A stretch of 64,000 nucleotides of DNA from Tetragonia tetragonoides (GCA_038025085.1 CM076144.1:20963501-21027500), one strand, 5' to 3'; shown: positions 1-10,129, counted from the stretch's first letter. The notes: a model not told the origin generated them from the sequence alone. Program-made: numbers and translations.

Positions 1-7
1 CAACTCA

Positions 8-64
8 GGGTCACTTATGTGAGGATTTAGGGTCACTTATATGAGAATACAGGGTCACTTTCAA
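8..64 (+). repeat. 22-bp GGGTCACTT array 1
   Basis: Three copies of GGGTCACTT start at 8, 30 and 52, exactly 22 bases apart. This is the first of nine short arrays of the same unit between 1 and 4791. The better-preserved units fit GGGTCACTTWTARRACTGTR. I see no gene in the stretch from 65 to 373. Confidence 0.85.
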
Positions 65-373
65 CAGAATATATATCTGTCAATGTGAGATTACTTTTAC
101 AGGTCTCTAAAAGTTGGGATAACTGTAACGCAGAAGCTTGTATTTCAACCATTTTACTCAATGAAGTTGTTCCAGTAGCTATTTTGTGTGAGAATTTGCT
201 TCTACTAGTTATCATTCGCAGTTCAAAAAATACAAATGCACACACCCGCACCCTTGTTGCTCAAAAAATATTAATTCAGCTAGTTCAAAACTTTGTGTAT
301 AACAATTGACATTCTCAAAAAATACAAATGCAAGATACACCCCTCTTGGTACTCAACAAATATTAATTCAACT

Positions 374-445
374 AGTGACCTAGTGTACTTTACAAGTGAC
401 CTCATACAGTTCTATAAGTGACCCTATACAGTCCTATGAGTGACC
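374..445 (-). repeat. 22-bp GGGTCACTT array 2, inverted
   Basis: Four copies of the unit lie here in reverse orientation, seen as AGTGACC at 374, 395, 417 and 439 (steps 21, 22, 22). It is the only inverted array in the set. Nothing recognisable is seen between 446 and 822. Confidence 0.85.
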
Positions 446-822
446 TCTTGCTCTTATTAAAGTGCGCTTCTTATATTTTACATATTAATTCTAGTTTCCT
501 GTTTATTGAAATTGACATTATTCTAGTAAATGTAGCATTCTTGTTGTTCAAGAATCACGAGGAATGAAATATGGAGCTTATAGATTTATTCATCACTGCG
601 GTTTCTCCTATAAACGCAATGGTGTATTTTGGATAGTTTTTTTTGCTCTTTATTTAGTACTTGGTGTAAGTGTTGAGGTCATAAATTGAATCAACTAATA
701 GTACTACATGTCAAAAACATATTGGCACTCTTTCATACCACTGGTGCCTTTTGGTAAGTGATTGAGCGTGTTTATTTATCCAGTTAGTTTATCAAGTTGC
801 TATATTGGTTTCTCTTATATTT

Positions 823-957
823 GGGTCACTTTTTTTATTACCTTATGGTAATTTATAAGTTGTTAATTGTCACTACTCAGTGTTTTTGAACGGGTCACTT
901 TTAGTTGTACGAGAGGTCACTTTTGATTGTCCAAGGGGTCACTTTTGATGAGAATAT
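823..957 (+). repeat. 22-bp GGGTCACTT array 3
   Basis: An isolated GGGTCACTT occurs at 823, followed by three units at 892, 914 and 936 (steps 22, 22). Confidence 0.85.
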
Positions 958-1064
958 GTATAGGATGCAAAGGATACTACACTAATATCATTTTGCAATT
1001 GCTTATATACACAATTCCCTATTGGTATTGATGGAAGCATGTTAGCTCAATTGGTATTGATGGA

Positions 1065-1134
1065 AGCCTATTAGCTCAATTGGTAGAGCAATGTGCTTGG
1101 CACAATGAATGTAGGTTCGAATCCTACAGAGGCT
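1065..1134 (+). other. tRNA-like module (SINE head or decayed tRNA)
   Basis: The 5' and 3' ends pair as an acceptor stem (AGCCTAT with AGAGGCT, 6 of 7 pairs). The D stem GCTC/GAGC is perfect and the A box TAGCTCAATTGGTAGAGC is present. The T arm GTAGG-TTCGAAT-CCTAC is perfect and contains a B box. The anticodon region folds instead as TGTGC-TTG-GCACA, so this is probably not a working tRNA. The 5' half is duplicated just upstream (1021-1049 resembles 1050-1078). A related module lies inverted at 3219-3291. Confidence 0.6.
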
Positions 1135-1149
1135 ATTATATAAGAATTG

Positions 1150-1193
1150 CGGCCACTTTTAGTTGTATGGTTAATCACTTATAGGATTGTGAA
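1150..1193 (+). repeat. 22-bp array 4, degenerate
   Basis: Two diverged units start at 1150 and 1172, 22 bases apart. Confidence 0.6.
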
Positions 1194-1304
1194 AGAAAAA
1201 TTACAAATAAACCTTACCAAGTTTGCTTCACATTTTTTTTGGCTTGTGACAGATGCAAAGAGCTGGTGTACAAAGTTAAGAACTGATTTGGCTGGTCTTG
1301 TAGT

Positions 1305-1517
1305 GCTTCTATAATTCAATGGCTGCTTAATGGGGCTCCTAGGGTTACTAGAAGGAAAACAAAATTTCAGAGATTTGTTTTTTCAACTTGTATTGCTACA
1401 CTGACCTACTGCATTTGGAAGGAGAGGAACAACATCTTCTTCAACCAGAACGTGGCTTTTGATGATAACATCCTTCAGCAAATTAAGTTCATCATTCAGG
1501 CAAGGCAATGTCCATAA
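1305..1517 (+). pseudogene. LINE ORF2 C-terminal fragment
   Basis: An open stretch ending in TAA at 1515-1517 reads like the tail that follows the zf-RVT zinc-binding domain of plant L1-type LINE ORF2 proteins. Visible landmarks are IIQWLLNG, then CIATLTYCIWKERNNIFF. No RT or endonuclease lies next to it, so it is an isolated 3' scrap of a LINE, or an exon-sized piece picked up by a larger element. A tract resembling a splice acceptor (TTGGCTTGTGACAG) ends near 1253 upstream. The 22-base arrays lie on both sides. Confidence 0.55.
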
Positions 1518-1563
1518 CTATCTACTAATAAATAAAGTTGAAAAGTAAACTACAATAATAACT

Positions 1564-1614
1564 AGGTCACATTAAAATCAGAAAGGGGACACTTTTAAGA
1601 CTGTGAAAGGTCAC
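1564..1614 (+). repeat. 22-bp array 5, split by solo LTR
   Basis: Units start at 1564, 1586 and 1608. The last is cut by the LTR at 1615, and a degenerate continuation is visible after 2910. Confidence 0.75.
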
Positions 1615-2910
1615 TGTAAGGACCCGGGATTTTCGTCCAATCCTTTTTTGTATGAGTATTGGTTTCCACGGTGTGCGTCATTATAGAAAATTTGTAAATT
1701 GGGGGTTTAGATAAGTTCAAGGGACCATCGAGTCAGAAAGGATTTTGTAAAGACAAGAATTGAATAAAAAACATGAAAGAGGTCACAAATCTGCTATCGA
1801 CGTTTTATCGAAGGGACAAACCGAAGGGACAAACCAATAGCGCGAAAAGTGAACTAATCATGTTTTTAGAAAGACTCCCGCTCATATAGAACATATGAGT
1901 ACCCAAAAATATTAGGTTCGGGGGCGAAGGTACGAGGTGGGAAGGTGTTAGGCACCCAACTCGCCCGTTTATGACGGCCTCTACTAACTCAAGTTTGCTT
2001 AATAATTTAAAGACATAATTCTCATGCAAACCCGGATTAACAACCTAGACTTAGACTATTAATTGGTTCATCACAAGCATCGCAACATTTACTATTAACC
2101 CTTATTTAGACATGCATTCGGTTTGACAAGTTGAGCAGCACAACGGCTATACAGACAATATTTAGGAAGCAATAAAATGCTATTCTAGCATGATATCTAC
2201 ATTACGACTACTAGAAAATAAACAGTTAGGCAGTTAATTTAATTTGAGCCCTCGGGAATTTGTACCTGTACTATATGCTATATTTGACAAAAATAGCAAA
2301 AATAGATCTCAAGTTTGGAAGAAAGAGGGAGAAGCTCAGAGTCAATACTACTGAGAATAGAGGTTGTCAACTGTAGACTGTGTGTTTTGAACTGAGGGTG
2401 GAGGGTCGTATTTATAGGCACAGGAAGTAGGGTTGGACGGCTGAAAAGGAGCCGAAATTTGGATTTGGGCCGAAAAAAGGGTCGGGCCAGAAGCAGGGTC
2501 AGTGCCGCTAGCGGCCCTGGGAATATGGTCAGCGCCCTGGGCCGCTGACGGCAGTCAACAGCCAGCTGGATGTCGTCATAATGACGACAGCCAGTCCGTT
2601 TTTATTTTTCGGAGCAATTTAAATATTCCGAAAAAATGTGAAAAGACTGTTTTACCCTTGAACGGTAAAAGACGGTTTTACCCCTAAATCGCAACTTGGC
2701 GACCGGGAGTCGGAAAGAGGCATGAGACATGTCGTTGGAAAGCTCTTGAACGGGGCTTTTGAATGAAATGGAATGAAGGAGTGTTTGGAGGAAAAATCTG
2801 AGACCTTATCTTAACTATTAAAGCAAAAATAGCAGTTCAAGTTTATAAATTACTCCTTTCATCATCGGGCTCTTACGGAGAAATTTGAAGACGCTTTTTT
2901 GGCGTCTACA
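1615..2910 (-). mobile_element. solo LTR of the inner Tat-type family
   Basis: The 1296-base sequence begins TGTAAGGACC and ends GGCGTCTACA on the plus strand. It is clearly the same family as the two LTRs at 8056-9321 and 22782-24099. It is flanked by GTCAC (1610-1614) and GACAC (2911-2915), a 5-base target duplication with one change. No internal region follows, so it is a solo LTR left by LTR-LTR recombination. The minus-strand TATA box (plus TATTTATAG, 2409-2417) and one GCCGCTAGCGGC palindrome (2504-2515) are retained, with a diverged palindrome at 2541. Confidence 0.9.
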
Positions 2911-3040
2911 GACACTTATAGGCTACTACTGGACAATTGGGAACACTTATGGTTGTACGACTCATAGGATACTGAAAGAAAAATACATGTCAATTTAAAA
3001 AAAACTTAAAAAAAAAAATAAAAACAACAATAAGATTGAG

Positions 3041-3106
3041 GGGTCAATTTAAAGACGACGATGGGTCACTTGTAGCACTTCGCAGGGTCACTTAATGCAT
3101 ACATTA
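3041..3106 (+). repeat. 22-bp GGGTCACTT array 6
   Basis: Units start at 3041, 3063 and 3085, with steps of exactly 22. A single further unit lies near 3168. Confidence 0.85.
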
Positions 3107-3218
3107 ACATTATTACTATAATATATATGTATACAAAATCAATTATCACCATAATTAATCATAATGAAGGTCACTCTTTAACTTAAGGTGCCGTTTTTTT
3201 TTTTATTATAATATCAAT

Positions 3219-3291
3219 AGCCTATGTAGGATTCAAACCTACACCTGTGCTATGTAAATGCACAATGCTCTACCATTTGAGCTAATAGGCT
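3219..3291 (-). other. tRNA-like module, inverted partner
   Basis: On the minus strand the ends form a perfect 7-base-pair acceptor stem (AGCCTAT/ATAGGCT). The D stem GCTC/GAGC is perfect, and so is the T arm GTAGG-TTTGAAT-CCTAC. The length is 73 bases. The anticodon arm is abnormal: a TGTGC/GCACA stem with a 9-base loop. It shares acceptor and D-arm sequence with the module at 1065-1134, so both come from one tRNA-derived ancestor. Confidence 0.6.
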
Positions 3292-3393
3292 TCGAAAAGT
3301 TAACTAAAAAAAATAAACCAAGTGCAAGATTCAAAACATAAAGTCTTTCATTTGATCAAACACAAAACGAATAATTACAATGAACCACAATGA

Positions 3394-3482
3394 AGGTTAC
3401 TTATTAGTTAAATTGGGGGTCACTTTTTATCTGAGCAGGGGTCACTTTTTAGTTAAACATGAATCACTTACAACTGCTTATC
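3394..3482 (+). repeat. 22-bp GGGTCACTT array 7
   Basis: Four units start at 3394, 3417, 3439 and 3461 (steps 23, 22, 22). I recognise nothing between 3483 and 4002. Confidence 0.85.
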
Positions 3483-4002
3483 ACATAATTAAATTCATTT
3501 TGATTTCTCAACAGCAAGTGCTACAACATTATCATGAGCATTCCCTATAAGGTCTTCACAAAACAACCCCAATTTGAGTATTCAAACGCATGAATCTCGC
3601 TAAACATCTAGTCAAATCATAGCTGTTGACTCTGTAATATGGAACCAAAGTTCAGAATCAAACCAATTCAAACTCAAGAGCATTTAAGAAGATTCAGGCT
3701 AAAGGAGTACAAGGTTAATCAAACTAATTCAAACATGTAAAGCCATGTCCCAGGAACAAGTATATAAAGTTTCTTTCCCTCAAAATTTTTAGTCTGATAT
3801 CAAATTTGAAACCACCATCTCATCACTTTGAAATTCCAGCTGGAAACATAAGCAATAACAAGTATTAACCAACTTAAACCATGAGTATCATACTATTATC
3901 CAACGCTAAAGTGTAGATAACATAAAGCTGAAGTAGATACACATTCAGTCCATTTCACCACAAAGCGAAAAACTATATTTGTGATCTATGCAATAGGATT
4001 GA

Positions 4003-4068
4003 GGGTCACTTCATAAAGAGCCCCGAGTCACTTTTAAGACTATGTTGGGTCATTTATAAATTTTTTGT
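4003..4068 (+). repeat. 22-bp GGGTCACTT array 8
   Basis: Three units start at 4003, 4025 and 4047, with steps of 22. I recognise nothing between 4069 and 4470. Confidence 0.85.
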
Positions 4069-4470
4069 TTTGATGAATATCATTTATAAAATATTAGTTG
4101 TACTAAATAAAACATAAGAAGGGATAATTGGGAAACAAAGTCATAAATATATCTTTCATAAATTGCACTAAACTAGCAGGTAAAAGAGTAGCATAAGCAA
4201 CTCCAACCAAAATAAAGACCCACAATACTGCTATGCAAACAAAAACATGACACCAAGGGTAAACTCTAGCAGTTCACTAGTAATCAAAACATGGTAGCAC
4301 AAAGAACTACATTATTTGCATGGAAAAGGAAGACTCAATTCTCACATATACTACATACATAACACATACCAGCAGTATAGCTAAACATCGTAGTTTTTAA
4401 AACCCAGCATACCAGCAAGTATGACAAGTGAACATATAAATTCGAAAGGCAAAGAGACAAGGCACCAACC

Positions 4471-4657
4471 ACGAGGAAGAGATTGCTTCCACTTGTTAGC
4501 CTTTACGAAGTCAGCGACACCACAGCTTGTAAAGGTATTTCGGGCAACAAATATTGAACTTGAGGACGTTCTTGCTTGTCTTGATCTTCACAGAACGCGC
4601 ATCTTTCCTTCTGGAAGTTAGAAGTAAATTCTTGATTTCATGTATGTACTTCGACAA
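4471..4657 (-). pseudogene. RPL38: ribosomal protein eL38 (RPL38) pseudogene fragment
   Basis: The minus strand reads as about 60 of the roughly 69 residues of cytosolic large-subunit protein L38. After a start codon changed from ATG to TTG at 4657 come IHEIK, then [17 protein letters not shown] and KYLYKL. A frameshift follows, then [14 protein letters not shown] in another frame. The coding part carries no intron. The lost start, the frameshift and the divergent C-terminus make it a dead copy, either processed or captured by a mobile element. It sits among the 22-base arrays. The identification rests on the family's distinctive [11 protein letters not shown] segment. Confidence 0.8.
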
Positions 4658-4725
4658 TCATTTAAGCAAAACAATTTCAATCAACAAAAAATAGCTTCCC
4701 AACATTTAATGTAAGGAAAGCATAG

Positions 4726-4791
4726 GGGTCACTTATACTAGACACAAAGATCACTTATACTGAACACAGAGACCACTAGATGATGTATGAA
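4726..4791 (+). repeat. 22-bp GGGTCACTT array 9
   Basis: Units start at 4726, 4748 and 4770, with steps of 22. This array lies just upstream (minus strand) of the RPL38 remnant. Confidence 0.8.
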
Positions 4792-5086
4792 CTAAGAAGT
4801 GGCTTTAGACGAACAGATATGAGAACTTCAATAAATTACATGGATAGGGATTTTACAAACAAGTCTGGAAACTAAAATCGAACAAAACCTAGAAATTGAA
4901 AAGAAAAAAAAACCTAGCTCAAAATTGAATTCAAACAAAAGACTAAAATCGAACAAAAACCTAGCTCCAAATGTTGATCGCAAAAACCAGAGTAGATATC
5001 AACTAATACAGCAACAAAGTGGAACTAGATCAGTAGAAAATCAAAGAAAACCTAGAATTTGAATATAGACAGCGAAAATACCCCAT

Positions 5087-5165
5087 AGAAATCAACATAG
5101 ACAATGAAAAAACCCTAGAAATCAACATATACAATGAAAAAACCCTAGATATCAACATATACAAC
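5087..5165. repeat. 30-bp tandem repeat with telo-box-like ACCCTAG
   Basis: About 2.6 copies of a 30-base unit start at 5087, 5117 and 5147; two contain AAAAAACCCTAG. AAACCCTA telo-boxes are typical of plant ribosomal protein gene promoters. Since this lies upstream of the RPL38 remnant on its strand, it may be leftover leader or intron sequence; that link is inference. The rest of 4792-5554 is A-rich on the plus strand and shows no gene. Confidence 0.6.
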
Positions 5166-5551
5166 AAAAAAGAAAATCGAAGATGGTCAAAAATTAGACC
5201 ATAGAAATCGAACAGTATGTAAATTTGATCAATACTTACATAGAAATCGAAACCTAAACATAACCACTGCAACTGTGAGCTCAATCACTCAAATCCACTC
5301 CAAATTTCAATTGTGAGGTCCATCTCAATTAGTCTCTTCTCTCTCGTAGTCTCTGCTTCTATATCTACAGCCATGAAAGAGAAAAACGCGACTGGGAGAG
5401 AGAAACGAGGAGTTAATCCACCTAAAAAGAAAATTGCGACTTATTATCAAATTGCCATTAATGACATGGATGCAATCTAAACCCTTAGATCTACCTAATT
5501 GAATGGTTCAGATGACTTCTCACCATCTCATTGTACCTGGTCATCTCACCT

Positions 5552-5554
<3 letters not shown>

Positions 5555-5630
<76 letters not shown>
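5555..5630. repeat. (CT)n(AT)n microsatellite
   Basis: A CT run (5555-5600) passes directly into an AT run (5601-5630). The truncated 3' LTR of the outer retroelement begins right after it. Confidence 0.97.
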
Positions 5631-5633
<3 letters not shown>

Positions 5634-5744
5634 GTCTTCTATTTTACAAAGACTTCTCAAAAGTCTTCTAATTCGTTTTGACTTTGACTTCTCTTGACCA
5701 ATTTATCTACTGTATTATAAGTCCATTTTATTTCGTGTTTAACA
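5631..5744 (-). repeat. truncated 3' LTR of the outer element
   Basis: On the minus strand this begins TGTTAAACACG and matches the first ~110 bases of the 5' LTR at 34558 downward, including the shared TTTTGACTTTGACTT block. The remaining ~590 bases are missing; the sequence stops at the AT microsatellite. Confidence 0.85.
5678..5698 (+). promoter_or_regulatory. W-box-like TTGAC cluster in LTR U3
   Basis: Three TTGAC cores lie at 5678, 5684 and 5694. Two are kept in the other LTR at 34492 and 34498. TTGAC is the core of the WRKY W-box. Function is not shown, but the site is close to the promoter of the plus-strand PMD gene. Confidence 0.4.
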
Positions 5745-5760
5745 ACTTTCCCCCTAATAC
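5745..5760 (-). other. polypurine tract of the outer element
   Basis: On the minus strand GTATTAGGGGGAAAGT directly precedes the 3' LTR start TGTTAAACACG. This is the expected priming site for plus-strand DNA synthesis. Confidence 0.75.
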
Positions 5761-5901
5761 ACACATAAACGCTTCGAGTTTATTTTGTATTATTGTACTA
5801 GTGACGCTTCGTTACCGCGTTTTGATGGTACAGTTGCTTCTGCATGTGTCTTTTCGTTGGTCATGGGTAGTCATGCTTTTCAGTTAATGATAACTACCGC
5901 C

Positions 5902-5914
5902 CTTATATATATCA
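5902..5914 (+). promoter_or_regulatory. TATA box of the outer PMD gene
   Basis: CCTTATATATATC lies about 105 bases before the ATG at 6018. A CT-rich stretch typical of plant 5' leaders follows (5920-6015). Confidence 0.5.
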
Positions 5915-6017
5915 GTTCCTTTCAATCCCTCGCTCGTTATTAGTTTCTCTCTCTTCATTTTAAAAAGCCCCTATTCCTCAAAGCTTTTCGTCTTTAATCT
6001 CCACTATTCGTTCTTCA

Positions 6018-8055
6018 ATGGCCAATTCTGAACATTTCCTTGATTTGAAGCATGTTAGTAATCTTAAAGAAGCTAAAGACATTGTTAATCTTCACAACAT
6101 AATTAAGGATAATCCAGATTCGTATCTCCCTTCGAGGCTTCAGCATCGAAATGCTGTGGTTCTATCTCCTCCTGAACCTCTCTTTTTTCAAATCGACTTC
6201 CTGGCTTTTCGTTCGGTCCAAATTTTGATTCGAAAGCTTTTATGGAAGAAGATGAAGTTTTCCTTTCTCGCTTCGATCAGGTTTTTCCTAATTTTCAGTC
6301 TTGTTGTTCCTTGTTCTTTTCTGGAGTGCTTTCGAACAAGTTTTCATACATGCTGGAAACAAACCTCTCCACGGTTGGGTTAATAAAATTAAAGATAGTT
6401 TCACTCGAAAGTGGTTTGCTCGTTTTAAAGATTTTCATGGTCGCTGGAAAGACAATCAAATTTATGACTTTATTCGCTTGGCTTTGTTCAAAACTATTCC
6501 CTTCGAAGCCAATGTTTCTCTTTCCATTTTGTTGTTGTAAAATCTTGCTATTAATTGTTTTATTTCGGGTAGTAGTATTCAAACCGTCACTCTTGAGGAC
6601 ATAGCATTTTCACTAGTTTGAGCCCTGATATGTCGTCTGTAGAGCTTAATTATATTCGTTGTTCTCCTGCTGTCGGAGAGGAGTATTTAGAACCCGCTTC
6701 TCTTTTGTTGGGTCAGAAACAATCCGGGAGTGCGATGAATGCCGTTTTGTTTCACCCTGGCCCTGTTACAAAGGGAGAAGTTATTCTTTTCTTGGTTTAT
6801 GTTTTTAGTCGATTATGTATGGGGAAGTCTTGTAATGTAGGTCGAATTTTCCTTCCTTTGGCAGCCAGTGTGGCTTCAATGGAAGGTCCTATCCCCTTAA
6901 CCCCATTTCTTGTGGCTCAACTATATCGAGGGTTAAGTCGAATGGTCATTCAGCCTTCTCGAATATATAGGCAGACTTGTCTTTTGTGGATATTAACTGT
7001 TTAGGCTCATGTGTATTATCCTCATTTAGTCCATACTTTGTTTGATGAGGCTTATGATCTCCAATTTCGAAAGGAAACAGATAAGTTCATGGGTTCTCTT
7101 ATTAACTACAACAAATCCCCTCGAGATTAATGGGTTGCGTTGCAGAGACTGTTTTTAACAAGTGTGCCCCTTCGATTCCCAATGATTTTTCTCGTGTGCT
7201 ACTTGAGTTTCTTTCAAGGCCTCCTTCCTTTAATTGGCACCCTGCTCGAGATTGGGGTATTATTCCTGGTGCCACTGACCTTGTTCGAATAGCTGCTCCG
7301 TCGTGGTTATCTTCTTTCAACCCCTTTCTGATTTCTGATGATCAAGGTCAACACTTTTGGAATTCAGTGTTATGTGCTCGTGAACTTCTTTTTATTGATT
7401 CCCACGAAATGGGAGTTGAAGTTTATAACCCCCAACTTGTTGCTAGACAATTTGGTCTGGTACAGACATGTGCTGTACCTTTCATTGAGACCCTCAATCG
7501 TCCCTGGTCTTCGAGGAGTAATTTACTGGGGGGTGAGGTTAGTCAGAAGCTGGTGGAAGCTGGCAATCATGAGTTGTATCTTCGAACTCAACGTACCCTC
7601 TCTACCTATAGAAGCAAGAGGAAGATTCTTCCTTTGGTGAGGGTTGTTCGTGTTGAGCCTGGTTATGCTCGATGGTGGAATATGTTTGCTTCTACTTCTA
7701 CTGATTCCCTTGGACTCCGCATTGAGGCTGTTTTAGGAGTTCTTTATCCTAAAGATCCTGCGAATGCTCCTGCCATTTCTCCCTTCAGATCCCTTGTTCC
7801 TCCTCCTTTCCTTCTTGAGGTATTTCTCTCTTTCTATAAGTTATTTTCTTGACTTCAGATTGTTTTTCGTGATTTTTCTTTTGCCTTTCATAACTTATGT
7901 TATTTTGGTTAAAGCCTATCCCGGAGGAATTTCCTGACGAGGAGCCAATAAACGAAGATGCTGTTAATCTGCCTCCTCTTATCGTGGCACCCATTGGTAT
8001 GATCCCTTCTTCATCTATGCCTTCTTCTTCGTCTGGTTTGAAGCAGCCTAGGGAC
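6018..8055 (+). pseudogene. PMD (aminotransferase-like) accessory gene of outer element, 5' part
   Basis: The gene starts with MANSEHFLDLKHVSNLKE at 6018 and can be followed through three frames. Later landmarks are WKDNQIYDFIRLALF, NCFISGSSIQTVTLED, GRIFLPLAASVASMEG and LEFLSRPPSFNWHPARDW. These resemble PMD proteins, in which an N-terminal IYD-type segment precedes a core with a TFxxPxGxxTxTLxD-type motif. Frameshifts lie near 6182 (T run), 6310 and 6610, and stops near 6538, 7002 and 7127. An intron with GT/AG ends spans 7820-7914, and the next exon runs PIPEEFPDEEP into the nested element at 8056. The gene is antisense to the retroelement's pol and continues at 24100. PMD genes carried by plant Ty3/gypsy elements are known. 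Confidence 0.7.
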
Positions 8056-9321
8056 TGTAAGGACCCGGGATTTCTACCTGCTTCAGGGAGTGCGTCCTTA
8101 TAGAAAATTTGCAAGTTGGAGGTTTAGATAAGTTCATGGGACCATCGAGTTAAAAAAGCTTTTGTAAAGACTTGAATTGAATAAAAACCATGAAAGAGGT
8201 CACAAATCTACTATCGGCATTTTATCGAAGGGACAAACCGAAGGGACAATCCGAAGGGACAACCCAATAGCGCGATAAATGAGCTGATCATGTTTTTAGA
8301 AAGACTCCCGCTCATATAGAACATATGAGTACCCAAGAATAAAGGATTCGGGGGCGAAGGTACGAGGTGGGAAGGTGTTAGGCACCCAACTCGCCCGTAT
8401 TATGACGGCCTCTACTAACTCAAGTTTGCTTAATAATTTAAAGACATAATTTCCATGCAAAACCGGATTAACAACCTTGACTTAGACTATTAGTTGGTTC
8501 ATCACAAGCATCACAACATTTATTTTTAACCCTTGTTTAGACATGCATTCGATTGACAAGTTGAGCATTACAACGACTGGACATGCTTGGAAGGACAATA
8601 TTTAGTAAGCAATAAAAGACGTTATTTAGCATGATATCTACATTATGACGACTAGAAAATAAACAATTAGGCAAGTAATTTAATTTGAGCCCTCAGGAGT
8701 TAGTACCTGAACTGTAGGCTATGTTTGACAATAATGGTAAAAGACAAGATCTCAAGTTTGAAAGAAGGAGGGGGAAGCTCAGTGTTAATACTCCTGAGAA
8801 TAGAGGTTGTCAACTGTAGACTGTGTGTTTTGAACTGAGGGAGGAGGGTTGTATTTATAGGCGTGGGAAGTAGGGCAGGACGGGTAGCAGTAGCCAAATT
8901 TTTGGAGTTGGGATGAAAAAATAACCAGGCCCTGAAATTGGTTCAGGGCCGCTAGTGGCTCAAGTCAGGGCCGCTAGCGGCTGTGGTGAGCGCCGCTAGC
9001 GGCTCAACTCATAGCCACTAACAGCTCTGGATTTTATTCCAGGGCCACTGACGGCTGTGATAAGCCAGCTGGGCGGTAAAAGACGATTTTACCCCTGGTT
9101 CGCAACTTGGCGACCGGGACTCAGAAAAAGTCATGAGAGGTGTCGTTGGAAAGGTCTTGAACGGGGCTTTTGAATGTGATTGGAACAAAGGAGTGATTCG
9201 AGGAAAAACCTGAGACCTTTTCTTACCTATTAAAGCAAAAATAGCATTCAAGTTACTAAATTACTCCTTTCATCATCGGGCTTTTGCGGAGAAATCTGAA
9301 GGCGTTTTTTTGGCATCTACA
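8056..9321 (-). repeat. 3' LTR of the inner element
   Basis: The 1266-base LTR reads TGTAGATGCC to GGTCCTTACA on the minus strand. A minus-strand TATA box is at 8852-8860 (plus TATTTATAG). Relative to the partner LTR it lacks a ~75-base stretch near 9070 but has one extra 22-base palindrome unit. The purine-rich AAAGTCGGGGCTTA just before it on the minus strand (9322-9335) may be the PPT. Confidence 0.9.
8948..9055. promoter_or_regulatory. phased GCCGCTAGCGGC palindrome array, 3' LTR
   Basis: Five copies of the 12-base palindrome start at 8948, 8970, 8992, 9014 and 9044; 8970 and 8992 are perfect. The steps are 22, 22, 22 and 30. The array lies ~90-200 bases upstream of the minus-strand LTR TATA box at 8852-8860. 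Confidence 0.8.
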
Positions 9322-10129
9322 TAAGCCCCGACTTTGATCGAGCTTGAGTAAAAGCGAAGATCAAAGTATTTCGAAGGCGACATGGAGAATGCTGATGTGC
9401 ACATGGTGTGTGAGAGTGTATAGTGTGTTTGCATATGAAGACAAACCTGAGTTGGTACATGCTCGTAGTGTGCTAAGATTTCATCTCTGTGAACACAAGA
9501 GAAAATAAAGATTATGGTCAGCAGGATAGAATACCGCTCATAGATGGTCTAAACGTCTGCTGGGGACTTGTATTCAGAGTGAATGAAAAAGTTAGTAATA
9601 CTTTGAGAATGATCAACATAGAGTGCTTCGACAAACAGTGACTAAAAACCGCTCGACGGGTGTCGAGATTTCGTTCCTGTACGAGAAACGAAAAAGTCAA
9701 GGAGAATTTGCAATTAAAGAAAACGACTGTAAAATGGGAAGTAATATTGGTGAGAGTGAATAGTATAAATGCTTTATTTTGAGCAAACAGTGACTAAGCA
9801 CCACTCGGGGACTGCCGAGATTCCGTCCCTGCATAAGAAACAAAAAGATCGACGAGACAACGCGATAAAAAATGACGGCTGTAAAATGGTTAAAACATAT
9901 GAACAGTTTTAATGCAATAGCTTAAGCAATCATTGACTGAAACATATAAAAAACTAAGGAAAGTCTAACTGCAACAGTTTAAGCAATCATTGATTGACAC
10001 AAAATAAGTAACCTCGCAGAAGGACAGTTTAACCGCAACAACTTAAGCGATCATTGAATGACCCAAAATTTGTGATATTGGGACTTTCGTAGGGAAGGAC
10101 AGTTTAACCGCAAGCGGTCATTGACTAAC
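9322..10129. repeat. degenerate tandem repeats between 3' LTR and PMD gene
   Basis: A unit containing AAACAGTGACTAA and a CTCG...CGAGATTxCGTxCCTG block occurs near 9633 and again near 9785 (period about 152). A second family containing TTAAGCAATCATTGA recurs between 9910 and 10110. No coding capacity is seen. Confidence 0.6.

Noticed and set aside
8..944. CRISPR-like look of regularly spaced GGGTCACTT repeats
   Set aside because: The genome is a plant nuclear one, the units are degenerate, only 13 bases separate cores, and arrays have 2-4 units with no Cas genes.
1065..1134. Functional tRNA gene
   Set aside because: The anticodon arm cannot form a normal 5-bp stem with a 7-base loop, and the 5' half is partly duplicated.
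5030..5284. 84-codon minus-strand frame with repeated MLISRVFS
   Set aside because: It reads the 30-base tandem repeat and has no relation to a known protein.
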